A stretch of 17,472 nucleotides of DNA, taken from the NCBI GenBank assembly GCA_013813215.1, contig JACCSC010000310.1:1-17472 (forward strand). The letters are read 5' to 3'. How positions within the stretch are numbered: the stretch's first letter is position 1; each line of letters starts with the position of its first letter. The position numbers and the translations under genes were made by a program. The stretch comes from Geodermatophilaceae bacterium (GTDB lineage Bacteria > Actinomycetota > Actinomycetes > Mycobacteriales > Geodermatophilaceae). Under the pieces are notes generated by a model. That model worked only from the letters and a program-made list of their open reading frames with translations. It made no database searches and was not told the origin of the DNA. Below, piece after piece: positions 1-6,934 of this stretch.

Positions 1-1481
1 GGCGTACCAGGGGTGGAGCGGGCCCGGCGCCGGGCCGACGCGGCGTCGGCCACGCTGGCTTTGCACGGCCCGGCGGCAGCCGCGGCGGAGCTGGAGCAGG
101 TTCTGGATGCGCCCGGCACGGTCGGCAATGCTGCCGCGTTCGGCGCGGCCGACGACACAGCTTCGCGGTTGCTGCTGGAGGCCAGGCTGGCCGCCTTCAG
201 CCTGTATACGGCGGAGGAGGCCGAGCGGTCCGGACGTCGCCTGCGGCAGTCGAGGAACTGCCCGGGAACTCCCGCGACGAGCGCACCCTTCTCGCAGCCT
301 TGGCCCACCGGCTTTTCTACGCCGGCCGGGACGCTGGCCGCGTGGCCGACCTGATCGACCGGGCGCTGGCCGGTGGCCGCTTCTTCGCCGAGAGCGTCGA
401 CCTCGTGCCCTGGTGCCTTGCGCTCATCGCGCTGGCCCACAGTGACCGGGTGGACGCCGCACGGGCCGAGATCGACCGGGCCCGCGTGGGCCGGCGCGGC
501 CCCGCCTCGCCCGCGGAGTACGCGTTCTTCTGCATCTCGTCCGGGTCCGCCAGCTGGCGAGCCGGTGACGTGCGGCTGACAGAACGGGAGGGCTTGGCCG
601 GTCTCGAGGCATTGTCCGGCGAGGACTCCGACGTGGTCACGATGTCGCTGTCCGCCTCGTGTACCCACATGGCCGTGCTGGCCAGCCTCGAACGAGGGGA
701 CCTGGCGACCGCATCGGGTCTGCTGCACCGCTTCGACGACCGCTGGCCCGAACCCCCGGCCGTCCTCTCGCTGGTCCGGATGCAGCGTGCGCGGGTCGCC
801 GAAGCGCTGGCCCGCGACGAGCCGACCGAGACCCTGCGGCTGGCCCGGTCGCTGGCCGATGCCGACCTCCGATCCGGAGCCGAGAATCCCGCAACCTCGT
901 GGCGGGCGTTCGCGGTCTTGGCCCTGCTCCGCCTCGGCGAGCACGAGCAGGCCGCCGAGCTGGCGCAGACGCACCTCGCACGCGCCCGGGAGTGGGGTGC
1001 GCCGAGTGACGTGGGAGGGGCATTGCGGCTGCGGGCACGCACCGATCCGGACCGCCGTGCGGCCCTGCTCGACGAGGCGGTGGCGGTGCTGGAGTTCGCG
1101 CCCGACCGGCTCCAGCGCGCCTGGACGCTGGCCGATCTGGGCGAGTTCTACCGGGTGACCCGCCGCCGCTCTGAGGCTCGTGAGGTACTCCGACGCGCCG
1201 CCGAACTCGGCCACGCTTGCGGGTCCGGCGTACTGCAGGCCCGGGTGGTCGACGCGCTCGCGGCCCTGGGCGACCGTCCGCGCAGCATGATGTTCACGGG
1301 TCTGGAGTCGTTGACCGCCAGCGAGCGCAGGGTGGCCGACCTGGCCGGCGCCGGGCGCTCGAACCGCGACATCGCACAGGACCTGTTCGTGTCACCCAAG
1401 ACAGTCGAAAATCATCTCGGCCGGGTGTACGTCAAGCTCGGCATCTGTGGTCGGCGGGAGCTGGCCCACGTCCTGGCCTAG
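1..1481 (+). CDS. LuxR-type transcriptional regulator, C-terminal part, 5' truncated by window edge and frameshifted near 243
   Basis: This is the C-terminal portion of a large LuxR-family regulator. The last ~60 residues form a clear LuxR helix-turn-helix, with LTASERRVADLAGAGRSNRD, then SPKTVENHLGRVYVKLG and a closing ELAHVLA before TAG at 1479-1481. Upstream is alpha-helical, Ala/Leu/Arg-rich sequence resembling the TPR-like region of large ATPase-LuxR (LAL/MalT-like) regulators. The AAA/NTPase domain would lie left of the window. Reading is open from base 1 in frame 1 to about 243 (ending AERSGRRL). The family-like sequence then continues in frame 3 (AAVEELPGNSRDERTLLAAL, then AHRLFYAG). 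A TTG at 300 gives an apparent start, but it lies inside the repeat region, so I do not accept it. One extra G in CTGCGGCAGTC would restore a single frame. The gene converges on the peptide-exporter gene with 15 bases between the stops. A role in controlling that operon is only positional inference. Confidence 0.85.
   Translation, partial: RTRGGAGPAPGRRGVGHAGFARPGGSRGGAGAGSGCARHGRQCCRVRRGRRHSFAVAAGGQAGRLQPVYGGGGRAVRTSPAAVEELPGNSRDERTLLAALAHRLFYAGRDAGRVADLIDRALAGGRFFAESVDLVPWCLALIALAHSDRVDAARAEIDRARVGRRGPASPAEYAFFCISSGSASWRAGDVRLTEREGLAGLEALSGEDSDVVTMSLSASCTHMAVLASLERGDLATASGLLHRFDDRWPEPPAVLSLVRMQRARVAEALARDEPTETLRLARSLADADLRSGAENPATSWRAFAVLALLRLGEHEQAAELAQTHLARAREWGAPSDVGGALRLRARTDPDRRAALLDEAVAVLEFAPDRLQRAWTLADLGEFYRVTRRRSEAREVLRRAAELGHACGSGVLQARVVDALAALGDRPRSMMFTGLESLTASERRVADLAGAGRSNRDIAQDLFVSPKTVENHLGRVYVKLGICGRRELAHVLA
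240..248 (+). other. Apparent -1 frameshift in the LuxR regulator gene
   Basis: Regulator-like protein sequence switches from frame 1 to frame 3 here. Adding one G to the GG at 245-246 reads CTG CGG GCA GTC GAG GAA and joins the two parts without a gap. The same CGG(G)CA context occurs at the frameshift in the exporter gene, which favours a systematic sequencing or assembly indel over two independent mutations. Confidence 0.7.
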
Positions 1482-1496
1482 GGCCACCGGCACGAG

Positions 1497-3335
1497 TCAT
1501 TCCTGGCTCACCACGACGAGCGTGCGGACCCGCTGCCGGGCCACGGCCAGCGCCGAACGGGCGGTGAGCGGGTCCAGCGGGCCGAGGCTCTCGTCGACCA
1601 CGAGGACGTCGGGTCCGGCCAGCAAGGCCCGGGCCAACCCGACCAGAGCGCGTTCGCCGTTGGACAGCTGCCACCCGGTCTCACCAACGACCTGAGCCAG
1701 TCCGGCCGGCATCCGCGCGAGCAGTCCGCCGAGACCCAGCTCGCCGCACAGCTCCCAGGCGTCGCGCAGGTCGGTCTCCGCGGCCGGCCAGCCCCGGGCA
1801 AGCAGCAGGTTGAACGCCATGGGGGCGAGCAGGACGTGGTCGTCGCAGAACTGGGGGGCCAGCCCGGCCCGTCCGGTCACCCGGCCGCCTACGGCCGGCC
1901 GCAGCCCCGCCAGCGCCTCGACCAGCGTCGACTTCCCCGAGCCGGACGGGCCACTGAGCAGGACACGATCGCCGGCGGCCAAGGCCAGCTGAACGCCGGA
2001 CAGGATCGTCGTCGTACCGCGTCGGAGTTCGACGTCCTCGGCGGTCAACACGCGGCCAGCGGGCGGTAACAGCATCTGGTGCCGGTAAGGCCGCGGGCGC
2101 AGCAACGGGGTCAACTCCCGGGCGGCGATCGCGGCCGTGGTCAGCCCCAGCGCGGCCACTCCACCCCGGCGCAGGCCCGCCGCGGCGAGCAGGACGGCGC
2201 CGAGGGCCACGGCCAGCTGTTCCGCCGAGGCCTGCTCGCTCAACCCGGACACGGTGAGGGTGGCCAGCGCGAGAACCTGCCATAGGCCGGTGGCTCCGAC
2301 CGAGACGAGCGCCGTCGTACGGTCGGACCTCGCTCCGGCCCGCGCGTATGCCGTGGTCGGGTCGGCCGGGCCGGCGCCCTGGACCCGTCGGGTCCGCTGT
2401 CCGGCGAGGTCTTCCAGGAGCCGACCGGTGTGGTCCATCCGCAAGCCGGTCTCGCGCGTCAACCGGGCGACGTGCACTCGGAGCAGGATGACGGCGGTGG
2501 TGGTCACTCCGAGCAGCACGAGGGCCAGCGGACGTCCGACCGGAACGGTGACCAGTACGGCTCCCGCGACCGCGACCTCGACCGCGGCGACCAGGGCCTG
2601 CAGGCCGCCGGTGGCGGCCAGCCCGGCCACCGGTTCGACCTCCATGATCCGACCCAGGATGGCCCCGGCACCCTCCCGACGAACGTGCTCCGGGTCGACT
2701 CCGAACGCCCCACGGAGCACGCGTCGTCGGAGCACACGGGACGCCTCGGTGGCGAACCGGCCCTCCAGCCAGGTACCGAGCGTGGCCAGCGCCGCGGCGG
2801 CGACGACCAGCGCGACCCAGGGCGTCAGGTCACTGGCACCGTCGCCGAGGTCGGTGACCACCGCGCCGATCACGGCGAAGGACGCGACGAAGGCGGCCAG
2901 CCGGAGGAGCTGGGTCAGCGTGTACGCCGCGAGCCAACTGGCCGCGGGCCGGACCGAGAGCGGACCCGACCCGGTGCTCGCTGCGGCGGTACTCGTCGCG
3001 CCCGGGGCCGCGTCGGGGGATCCGACGAGCGGGGTGGCGGCGCGCTGGTCAGCCGCGGCGGGTGGCGCCGTCCCCGTTCCCGTCGCCGGTTGCTCGCGGA
3101 CCGAGCCTGCCGCGACTCGCAGCCGACGCCAGCCGGTGCTGTCGTCCAGGTCTTGGCGCAGCCCACGTTCGGCGGCCAGCAACGACGCGAAGACGGTGTC
3201 GGCGGCGGCCAGGTCGGCCGGATCGCCGTCCGCGACGATGCGGCCCCCGTCGACGACCAGCACCCGTCCGAAGCTGGCCGCGTCGGCGAGGTCGTGGGTG
3301 GCGCAGAGCAGGGTCGCGCCGGCCAGTGCCGCCGC
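1497..3335 (-). CDS. C39-peptidase tandem ABC exporter, C-terminal part (end of NBD1, TMD2, NBD2)
   Basis: This is the continuation, after an apparent frameshift near 3330, of the exporter gene that starts at 5623. It begins with the H-loop of the first NBD (LLCATHDLADAASFGRVLVV). An Ala/Pro/Thr linker follows, then a second set of about six hydrophobic segments (around 2950-2790, 2620-2460 and 2310-2140) and a second ATPase domain. That domain has Walker A GPSGSGKST (around 1925-1955), signature LSNGERALVGLARAL (around 1650-1670, LSNGE rather than LSGGQ) and Walker B DVLVVDES. The protein stops at TGA 1497-1499 just after LVVVSQE. The position of the H-loop histidine is therefore Gln, and the usual ~40 residues beyond it are absent. 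The second ATP site looks degenerate. I see no independent start with a good ribosome site, so I treat this as one polypeptide of about 1375 residues with the upstream part. Confidence 0.85.
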   Translation of the reverse strand, partial: AAALAGATLLCATHDLADAASFGRVLVVDGGRIVADGDPADLAAADTVFASLLAAERGLRQDLDDSTGWRRLRVAAGSVREQPATGTGTAPPAAADQRAATPLVGSPDAAPGATSTAAASTGSGPLSVRPAASWLAAYTLTQLLRLAAFVASFAVIGAVVTDLGDGASDLTPWVALVVAAAALATLGTWLEGRFATEASRVLRRRVLRGAFGVDPEHVRREGAGAILGRIMEVEPVAGLAATGGLQALVAAVEVAVAGAVLVTVPVGRPLALVLLGVTTTAVILLRVHVARLTRETGLRMDHTGRLLEDLAGQRTRRVQGAGPADPTTAYARAGARSDRTTALVSVGATGLWQVLALATLTVSGLSEQASAEQLAVALGAVLLAAAGLRRGGVAALGLTTAAIAARELTPLLRPRPYRHQMLLPPAGRVLTAEDVELRRGTTTILSGVQLALAAGDRVLLSGPSGSGKSTLVEALAGLRPAVGGRVTGRAGLAPQFCDDHVLLAPMAFNLLLARGWPAAETDLRDAWELCGELGLGGLLARMPAGLAQVVGETGWQLSNGERALVGLARALLAGPDVLVVDESLGPLDPLTARSALAVARQRVRTLVVVSQE

Positions 3336-5623
3336 GCGGTGGCGAGCAGCCGGCCGCGCTGCCCGCGATCGAGTCCGCGCAACGCCTCGTCGAGTACCAC
3401 CAGCCGGACGCCGTCCTGGGCGAGGGCGCGCGCCAGCCGGACCCGCTGCGCCTCGCCGCCGGACAGCAGCCCCCCGTCGTCGCCGAGCGGCTGGTCGCCC
3501 ACGCGCACCTGCACTGTGTCGAGTTCCGCGGCGGACAGCGCCCGACGTACCGCCTGCGGATCGCCGGCCCCGACGTTGTCGGCCATTGGCGCGTTCCACA
3601 CCCGGACCTGCGGGTCCACCCAGGCCACGCCCGGCCAGAGCCGCTCCGCGGCGGCCCGGTCCAGCAAGACGCCGTCGATGCACACGGTGCCGGCGGTCGG
3701 CTCCAGCAGCCCGAGCAGCACCGCCATAAGTGTCGACTTGCCCGATCCGGAGGCGCCCACCACGGCGAGGTGTTCGCCGGGCGCGACATCGAGGTCGACG
3801 TCGGTGAGGACCGGCCGCCCGCCGGCCACGACGGACAGTCGCCGCAGGTGGATGGCGGCCGGCCCGGCCACCCCGGCCTCGGCCCGGCGGCCGGCGCCCT
3901 CCTCGACGGGAGCCTCGAGGGGCTCGGCCAGCCGCAGGGCCAGCGTCCGCAGGCCCGGCCAATGCTGGGCCAGCAGGGTGAGCCGCTCGCCGGCCAACGG
4001 GATGCCCAGCGCCCACAGGACGACGAGCAGCGCGGTGGCCGGTCGGTTCAGGTCCGGGAGGGTCACGGTCACGATGAGGACGGCGAGGATCGCCCCCAGT
4101 CCGTTCTGGACGACGGCAGCCGCGGTGCGCGCGCGACCGGCGGCGAGGGCGGCGCCCCGCCAGTGGCCGAGCCGTTCGGTGTGTTCCGCACCGAGGGCGT
4201 CGATACCGCCGAGCGAGCGGATCGGGTGCACCGCGAGTACGCCGTCCAGCTCCAGCTGGGCCAGCGCCGCCGAGTGCTCGACGTGTCGTTGCTCCCGTTC
4301 CCGCAGCGGTGGTTGGACGGCGACCGCGGTCAGGCCGACCAGCGCCGCGGCGGCCAGCACCAGTGGCGCGGCGGGCGGGTGGGTGACGATCAGGGCCACG
4401 GCCAGCACGACGAGTTCGACCGCGGCGACGCCGGCCTGGCCGAGCAGGAGCGGGAGGTTGCGCAGCTCGTGCAGCTGATGCGCGCGACCGGCCAGATCCG
4501 AGCTCGGCCGGGAACGCAGGTAGCGGTCGGGTAGCAGCGGGATCCGCTCGCGCAGTCCCCGTCGCAGCCCACCTTCCAGGCGCCTGCCCAGGGTGAGCAG
4601 CCGACCGGCCAGACCCAGCTCCACAAAGGCCAGGACCGCGGTCAGCCCGAGTGCCGCGGCCAACGCCGGCCCGGGGCGAGCCTGGTCGATCGCACCGCGC
4701 AGCGTCGCGGTGAGGAGCACGCTCAGCCCTCCGGCCAGGAGCACGAGGGCTCCGAGTCCGAGCCAGGCCGCACGCGCGACACCTGTCTCGTCGAGCAGCC
4801 GCCGGGCCGGGCGGGCCGGGCCGGCGCGCAGCGCCGCCTGCAGGTCCCGGGGCAGGGTGTCCGGGTCCGGGGGATCTGCGGCCAGCCCGCGGGCCTGCAG
4901 CTGTACGGCGCCGCGCAGGACGACTTGCTCGTCCTCGCTCGGACGGGCGAACCAGGACTCGTCGGCAATCGTCTCGGGTGTCTCCAGAACCGAGTCCAAT
5001 AGGCGCACCGCCTCGGCGGGACGTCGCCGGGCGCCGCCGCGCTGGCGTACCGCGGCGTCCAGCGTGGCCACGGCTCGCCAACCGGCGGCCCTGGCGTCGG
5101 CGATGCGGCGATCGGCTTCGGGGGAGCGAATTCCCAGCGCCGCCAACCGGCGCCGCAGGCCCGCCCGGAACGCCGGCCCCTCGGCGTACGCCGCGAACGC
5201 CGCCGCGGGAACGGGCTGCTCGTGCCGGTAGAGCCTGGACTCCAGGGATCGCCTGCGGACCAGCAGCCGGCCCGCGGCCGGGTCCATCACCTGGATGTGG
5301 CGACCGTGCGCGCGCCATCCGATGACGAAGTGCGGCATCCCGCTCGGAAGCCCGACGACGAGCAGCGCCGGTAGCGAGGCGGGCAGGACGTGATCGGCCG
5401 GCACCATGACCTGTACGCAGTCCAGGCCCAGACCGGCCGCGGCGGTCTCCAATGCGTTGATCGACGTCCCGTCGACATCGGTCCGGCAGGCCTCGCGCAG
5501 ACCGCCGTAGGAGATGGGTACGCCGAAACCGGCGAGCAGGGACCGCAGCGCGGCCGGTCCGCAGTCCATCCCCGACGTCTGGATCGTCTCGGGAACGATC
5601 CTCCGCTGCTGCCCACGCGTCAC
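2915..5623 (-). CDS. C39-peptidase tandem ABC exporter, N-terminal part (C39, TMD1, NBD1)
   Basis: This is a peptide exporter of the bacteriocin/ComA type. Residues 1-130 form a C39 cysteine peptidase domain: Q15 and C21 in QTSGMDCGPA, H98 in MPHFVIG, D114 in MDPA. The Cys-His-Asp spacing (77 and 16) matches the family, which cleaves leaders after Gly-Gly during export. About six hydrophobic segments follow (residues ~285-560), then an NBD with Walker A GASGSGKST (~620), signature LLSGGEAQRVRLARAL (~717) and Walker B LVVLDEA (~740). From about 3330 down to 2915 this frame becomes Arg/Pro/Ser-rich and nonsensical, while the genuine H-loop continues in the next frame, so the true reading leaves this ORF near 3330. 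The start is GTG at 5623, one base after the TGA of the TPR gene, with no clear Shine-Dalgarno. Translation is probably coupled. Confidence 0.9.
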   Translation of the reverse strand: MTRGQQRRIVPETIQTSGMDCGPAALRSLLAGFGVPISYGGLREACRTDVDGTSINALETAAAGLGLDCVQVMVPADHVLPASLPALLVVGLPSGMPHFVIGWRAHGRHIQVMDPAAGRLLVRRRSLESRLYRHEQPVPAAAFAAYAEGPAFRAGLRRRLAALGIRSPEADRRIADARAAGWRAVATLDAAVRQRGGARRRPAEAVRLLDSVLETPETIADESWFARPSEDEQVVLRGAVQLQARGLAADPPDPDTLPRDLQAALRAGPARPARRLLDETGVARAAWLGLGALVLLAGGLSVLLTATLRGAIDQARPGPALAAALGLTAVLAFVELGLAGRLLTLGRRLEGGLRRGLRERIPLLPDRYLRSRPSSDLAGRAHQLHELRNLPLLLGQAGVAAVELVVLAVALIVTHPPAAPLVLAAAALVGLTAVAVQPPLREREQRHVEHSAALAQLELDGVLAVHPIRSLGGIDALGAEHTERLGHWRGAALAAGRARTAAAVVQNGLGAILAVLIVTVTLPDLNRPATALLVVLWALGIPLAGERLTLLAQHWPGLRTLALRLAEPLEAPVEEGAGRRAEAGVAGPAAIHLRRLSVVAGGRPVLTDVDLDVAPGEHLAVVGASGSGKSTLMAVLLGLLEPTAGTVCIDGVLLDRAAAERLWPGVAWVDPQVRVWNAPMADNVGAGDPQAVRRALSAAELDTVQVRVGDQPLGDDGGLLSGGEAQRVRLARALAQDGVRLVVLDEALRGLDRGQRGRLLATARRHWPARPCSAPPTTSPTRPASDGCWSSTGAASSRTAIRPTWPPPTPSSRRCWPPNVGCAKTWTTAPAGVGCESRQARSASNRRRERGRRHPPRLTSAPPPRSSDPPTRPRARRVPPQRAPGRVRSRSGPRPVGSRRTR
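3326..3337 (-). other. Apparent -1 frameshift in the exporter gene
   Basis: On the minus strand the reading CTG CTC GCC ACC GCG CGG CGG CAC TGG leaves the ABC-like frame here. Inserting one G (CGG CGG GCA CTG GCC) gives LLATARRALAGATLLCATHD, a normal stretch from Walker B to H-loop. There is no slippery heptamer or obvious downstream pairing that would argue for programmed frameshifting. Confidence 0.75.
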
Positions 5624-5624
5624 G

Positions 5625-6539
5625 TCAGGGCCGCGCTCGTTCCTGGGCCAGCCGCAGGAACGGGTGGTCGGCGACGACCTTGCCCTGCAAGACCTGAACC
5701 GCGCGGCCGGCGTACGCCCGCGCCGTGGCGGTGTCTCCCTGGTCGGCGGCCAGCTGCCCGAGGTTGAGCAGCGTCGCGGCCAGCTCCGGGTGGTCGGCGC
5801 CGAGGGCGCGCTCGCGGGCCACCAGCCCCTCGGTGTACGCGAGGGCGGCCTCGTCGAGTCGGCCGGCGCGGTGCAGCGCGGCCCCCAGCGTGGTCCGCGC
5901 GATCGCGACCTCGACGTGGTCGGGGCCGAGCACGGCGGCGAACTCCTCGGCTGCCTGGCGCAGCAGGCTCATCGCCTCGTCGTGGCGGCCCAGCTCGGAC
6001 AGAATCGAGCCGAGCTGTCCCCGGTCCGCGCAGGCGCCGGCGGGGTTCACTCGCTGGCTCAGCTCCAGGGCCGCGCGGGTGTGCCGCTCGGCTTCGGTCA
6101 GGTCGCCGCGGGTGTGCGCGAGACCGCCGAGGTTGTGGTGCAGGCCGCCGAGCATCGCATCGTCACCACCCCGTGCCTGGAGGATCGCGAGGGCATGACC
6201 GTAGTGGGTCGCGGCCAGGTAGACCTCGCCGGTGAACTTCGCGGTCACGCCGATGCCGTTGTGCAGCAGCATGGCCTCGCTGTCGTCTCCCGTGGCCATG
6301 GCCTCGGCCAGGGCCAAGTCGTACTCGGCGCGCGCGGCAAGCCGATCTCCGCCCAGTTGCAGGGCGTCGCCGTGCAGTCGCCTGGCTACGGTTCGCTCGC
6401 GCCCCGGCTGTGCGGCGGTGACGGCCGCGGATGCCGCAGCGAGCGCCGTCGCCACGTCGGCCCGGCGGAGGGCGTCGTCGGCGCGCGCGATCAGCCCAGC
6501 CGCGGTGTCGTCGGCCGGGCTGATCGGGTCGGTGTGCAT
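5625..6539 (-). CDS. Tetratricopeptide repeat protein in the repeat-peptide/exporter operon
   Basis: This is a 304-residue soluble protein made of TPR-like helical hairpins from about residue 15 to the end. Kinesin-light-chain-type units are recognisable, for example LLHNGIGVTAKFTGEVYLAA, LHHNLGGLAHTRGDLTEAER and HPELAATLLNLGQLAADQGD. No signal peptide, membrane segment or catalytic motif is visible, so it is probably a cytoplasmic protein-binding scaffold. The start chosen is ATG at 6539, 23 bases after the stop of the repeat-peptide gene. The frame remains open to 6980, but translation across the repeat gene in that frame is an Arg/His-rich artefact. No convincing ribosome site precedes the ATG. 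Its stop is followed one base later by the exporter's GTG. Its position between a putative precursor and its exporter suggests it binds or presents the peptide or another operon product. That is inference. Confidence 0.8.
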   Translation of the reverse strand: MHTDPISPADDTAAGLIARADDALRRADVATALAAASAAVTAAQPGRERTVARRLHGDALQLGGDRLAARAEYDLALAEAMATGDDSEAMLLHNGIGVTAKFTGEVYLAATHYGHALAILQARGGDDAMLGGLHHNLGGLAHTRGDLTEAERHTRAALELSQRVNPAGACADRGQLGSILSELGRHDEAMSLLRQAAEEFAAVLGPDHVEVAIARTTLGAALHRAGRLDEAALAYTEGLVARERALGADHPELAATLLNLGQLAADQGDTATARAYAGRAVQVLQGKVVADHPFLRLAQERARP

Positions 6540-6562
6540 GGCGAGGACGGGATAGTGCCGGA

Positions 6563-6850
6563 TCAGCGAACGACGCCTTCGGCGTGGTTCCACGTGAGGC
6601 CGCCGGCGGTGACGTCCGTGCGGGCGACGATGCCCTCGGCGTGGTTCCACTTGAGGCCGCCGGCGGTGACGTCGGTGGCGACGACGATGCCTTCGGCGTG
6701 GTTCAGCCAGATGCCGCCGCCGCCAGGGCCGGCGGTGACGTCCGTGCGGACGACGATGCCCTCGGCGTGGTTCAGGCTCCAGCCACCGGCGGTGACGCCG
6801 CTGCTGACGGTGATGCCGGACTGGCTCCGGGGGGTGGTGGCGCTGCTCAT
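6563..6850 (-). CDS. Putative multi-core secreted-peptide precursor with GG-ended tandem repeats
   Basis: This 95-residue protein consists almost entirely of repeats. Residues 1-23 end in GVTAGG. Residues 24-46, 47-65 and 66-84 each contain NHAEGIV-V/A-R/A-TDVTAG and end in Gly-Gly (the 24-46 unit ends PGGGG). Residues 85-95 are a short terminal unit ending NHAEGVVR. The ATG at 6850 follows an AGGAG six bases upstream, so the start is well supported. The next genes are a TPR protein and a C39 double-glycine-peptidase ABC exporter on the same strand. Cleavage after each GG would release related peptides of about 11-23 residues. The classical leader pattern (LSxxELxxIxGG) is absent and no modifying enzyme is seen here. 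A small beta-solenoid-like structural protein is the main alternative. I do not recognise a named family. Confidence 0.75.
   Translation of the reverse strand: MSSATTPRSQSGITVSSGVTAGGWSLNHAEGIVVRTDVTAGPGGGGIWLNHAEGIVVATDVTAGGLKWNHAEGIVARTDVTAGGLTWNHAEGVVR
6566..6850 (-). repeat. Tandem ~57-bp coding repeats (about 4 plus a degenerate first copy)
   Basis: Unit boundaries in coding order are 6850-6782 (degenerate), 6781-6713, 6712-6656, 6655-6599 and 6598-6566. The standard unit is 57 bases (19 residues). The second unit is 69 bases, with 12 extra bases encoding Pro/Gly near its end. Copies are very similar in DNA, especially the part encoding NHAEGIV and TDVTAG, indicating recent duplication or homogenisation. 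No non-coding spacers separate them. Confidence 0.9.
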
Positions 6851-6864
6851 GCTGGGCTCCTGAC
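6851..6864 (-). promoter_or_regulatory. Ribosome binding site of the repeat-peptide gene
   Basis: On the minus strand AGGAGCCCAGC precedes the ATG at 6850: a strong AGGAG core with 6-base spacing. It is the only strong Shine-Dalgarno in this three-gene operon, so the small repeat protein may be translated more efficiently than the TPR and exporter genes. Confidence 0.7.
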
Positions 6865-6882
6865 TGGTGGGGTTGATGTGAT

Positions 6883-6934
6883 GTCAGGACTCTGACGCCC
6901 AGCGCCGCGGAAGGCATGAGGGGTGATCCCTCAT
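6883..6934. promoter_or_regulatory. Intergenic region with two dyads upstream of the repeat-peptide operon
   Basis: Two inverted repeats lie here: GTCAG-gact-CTGAC at 6883-6896 and ATGAGGG-gtgat-CCCTCAT at 6916-6934. They sit between the divergent repeat-peptide and VanZ-like genes, where promoters and an operator would be expected. I cannot assign convincing -35/-10 boxes, so the role is inferred from position and symmetry only. Confidence 0.35.

Noticed and set aside
1482..1496. Terminator between the convergent LuxR and exporter genes
   Set aside because: Only 15 bases separate the stops and no stem-loop with a T-run is visible.
3326..3337. Programmed ribosomal frameshifting in the exporter gene
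   Set aside because: There is no slippery sequence or clear stimulatory structure, and the same context defect occurs in an unrelated neighbouring gene.
2430..4478. Long + strand ORFs across the exporter gene (for example 2137-3729, 2430-4478, 3062-4534)
   Set aside because: They are antisense to well-recognised ABC motifs and show only Arg/Pro/Ser-rich composition expected of shadows in GC-rich DNA.
6566..6850. Possible CRISPR array
   Set aside because: Units are contiguous 57-base coding copies without unique spacers, in frame within a protein, and no cas genes are present.
5514..6863. 449-codon + strand ORF with PSAWF/PPAVTSV repeats
   Set aside because: It is the antisense of the TPR and repeat-peptide genes; its repeats merely mirror the minus-strand coding repeats, and most of it is antisense to clear TPR sequence.
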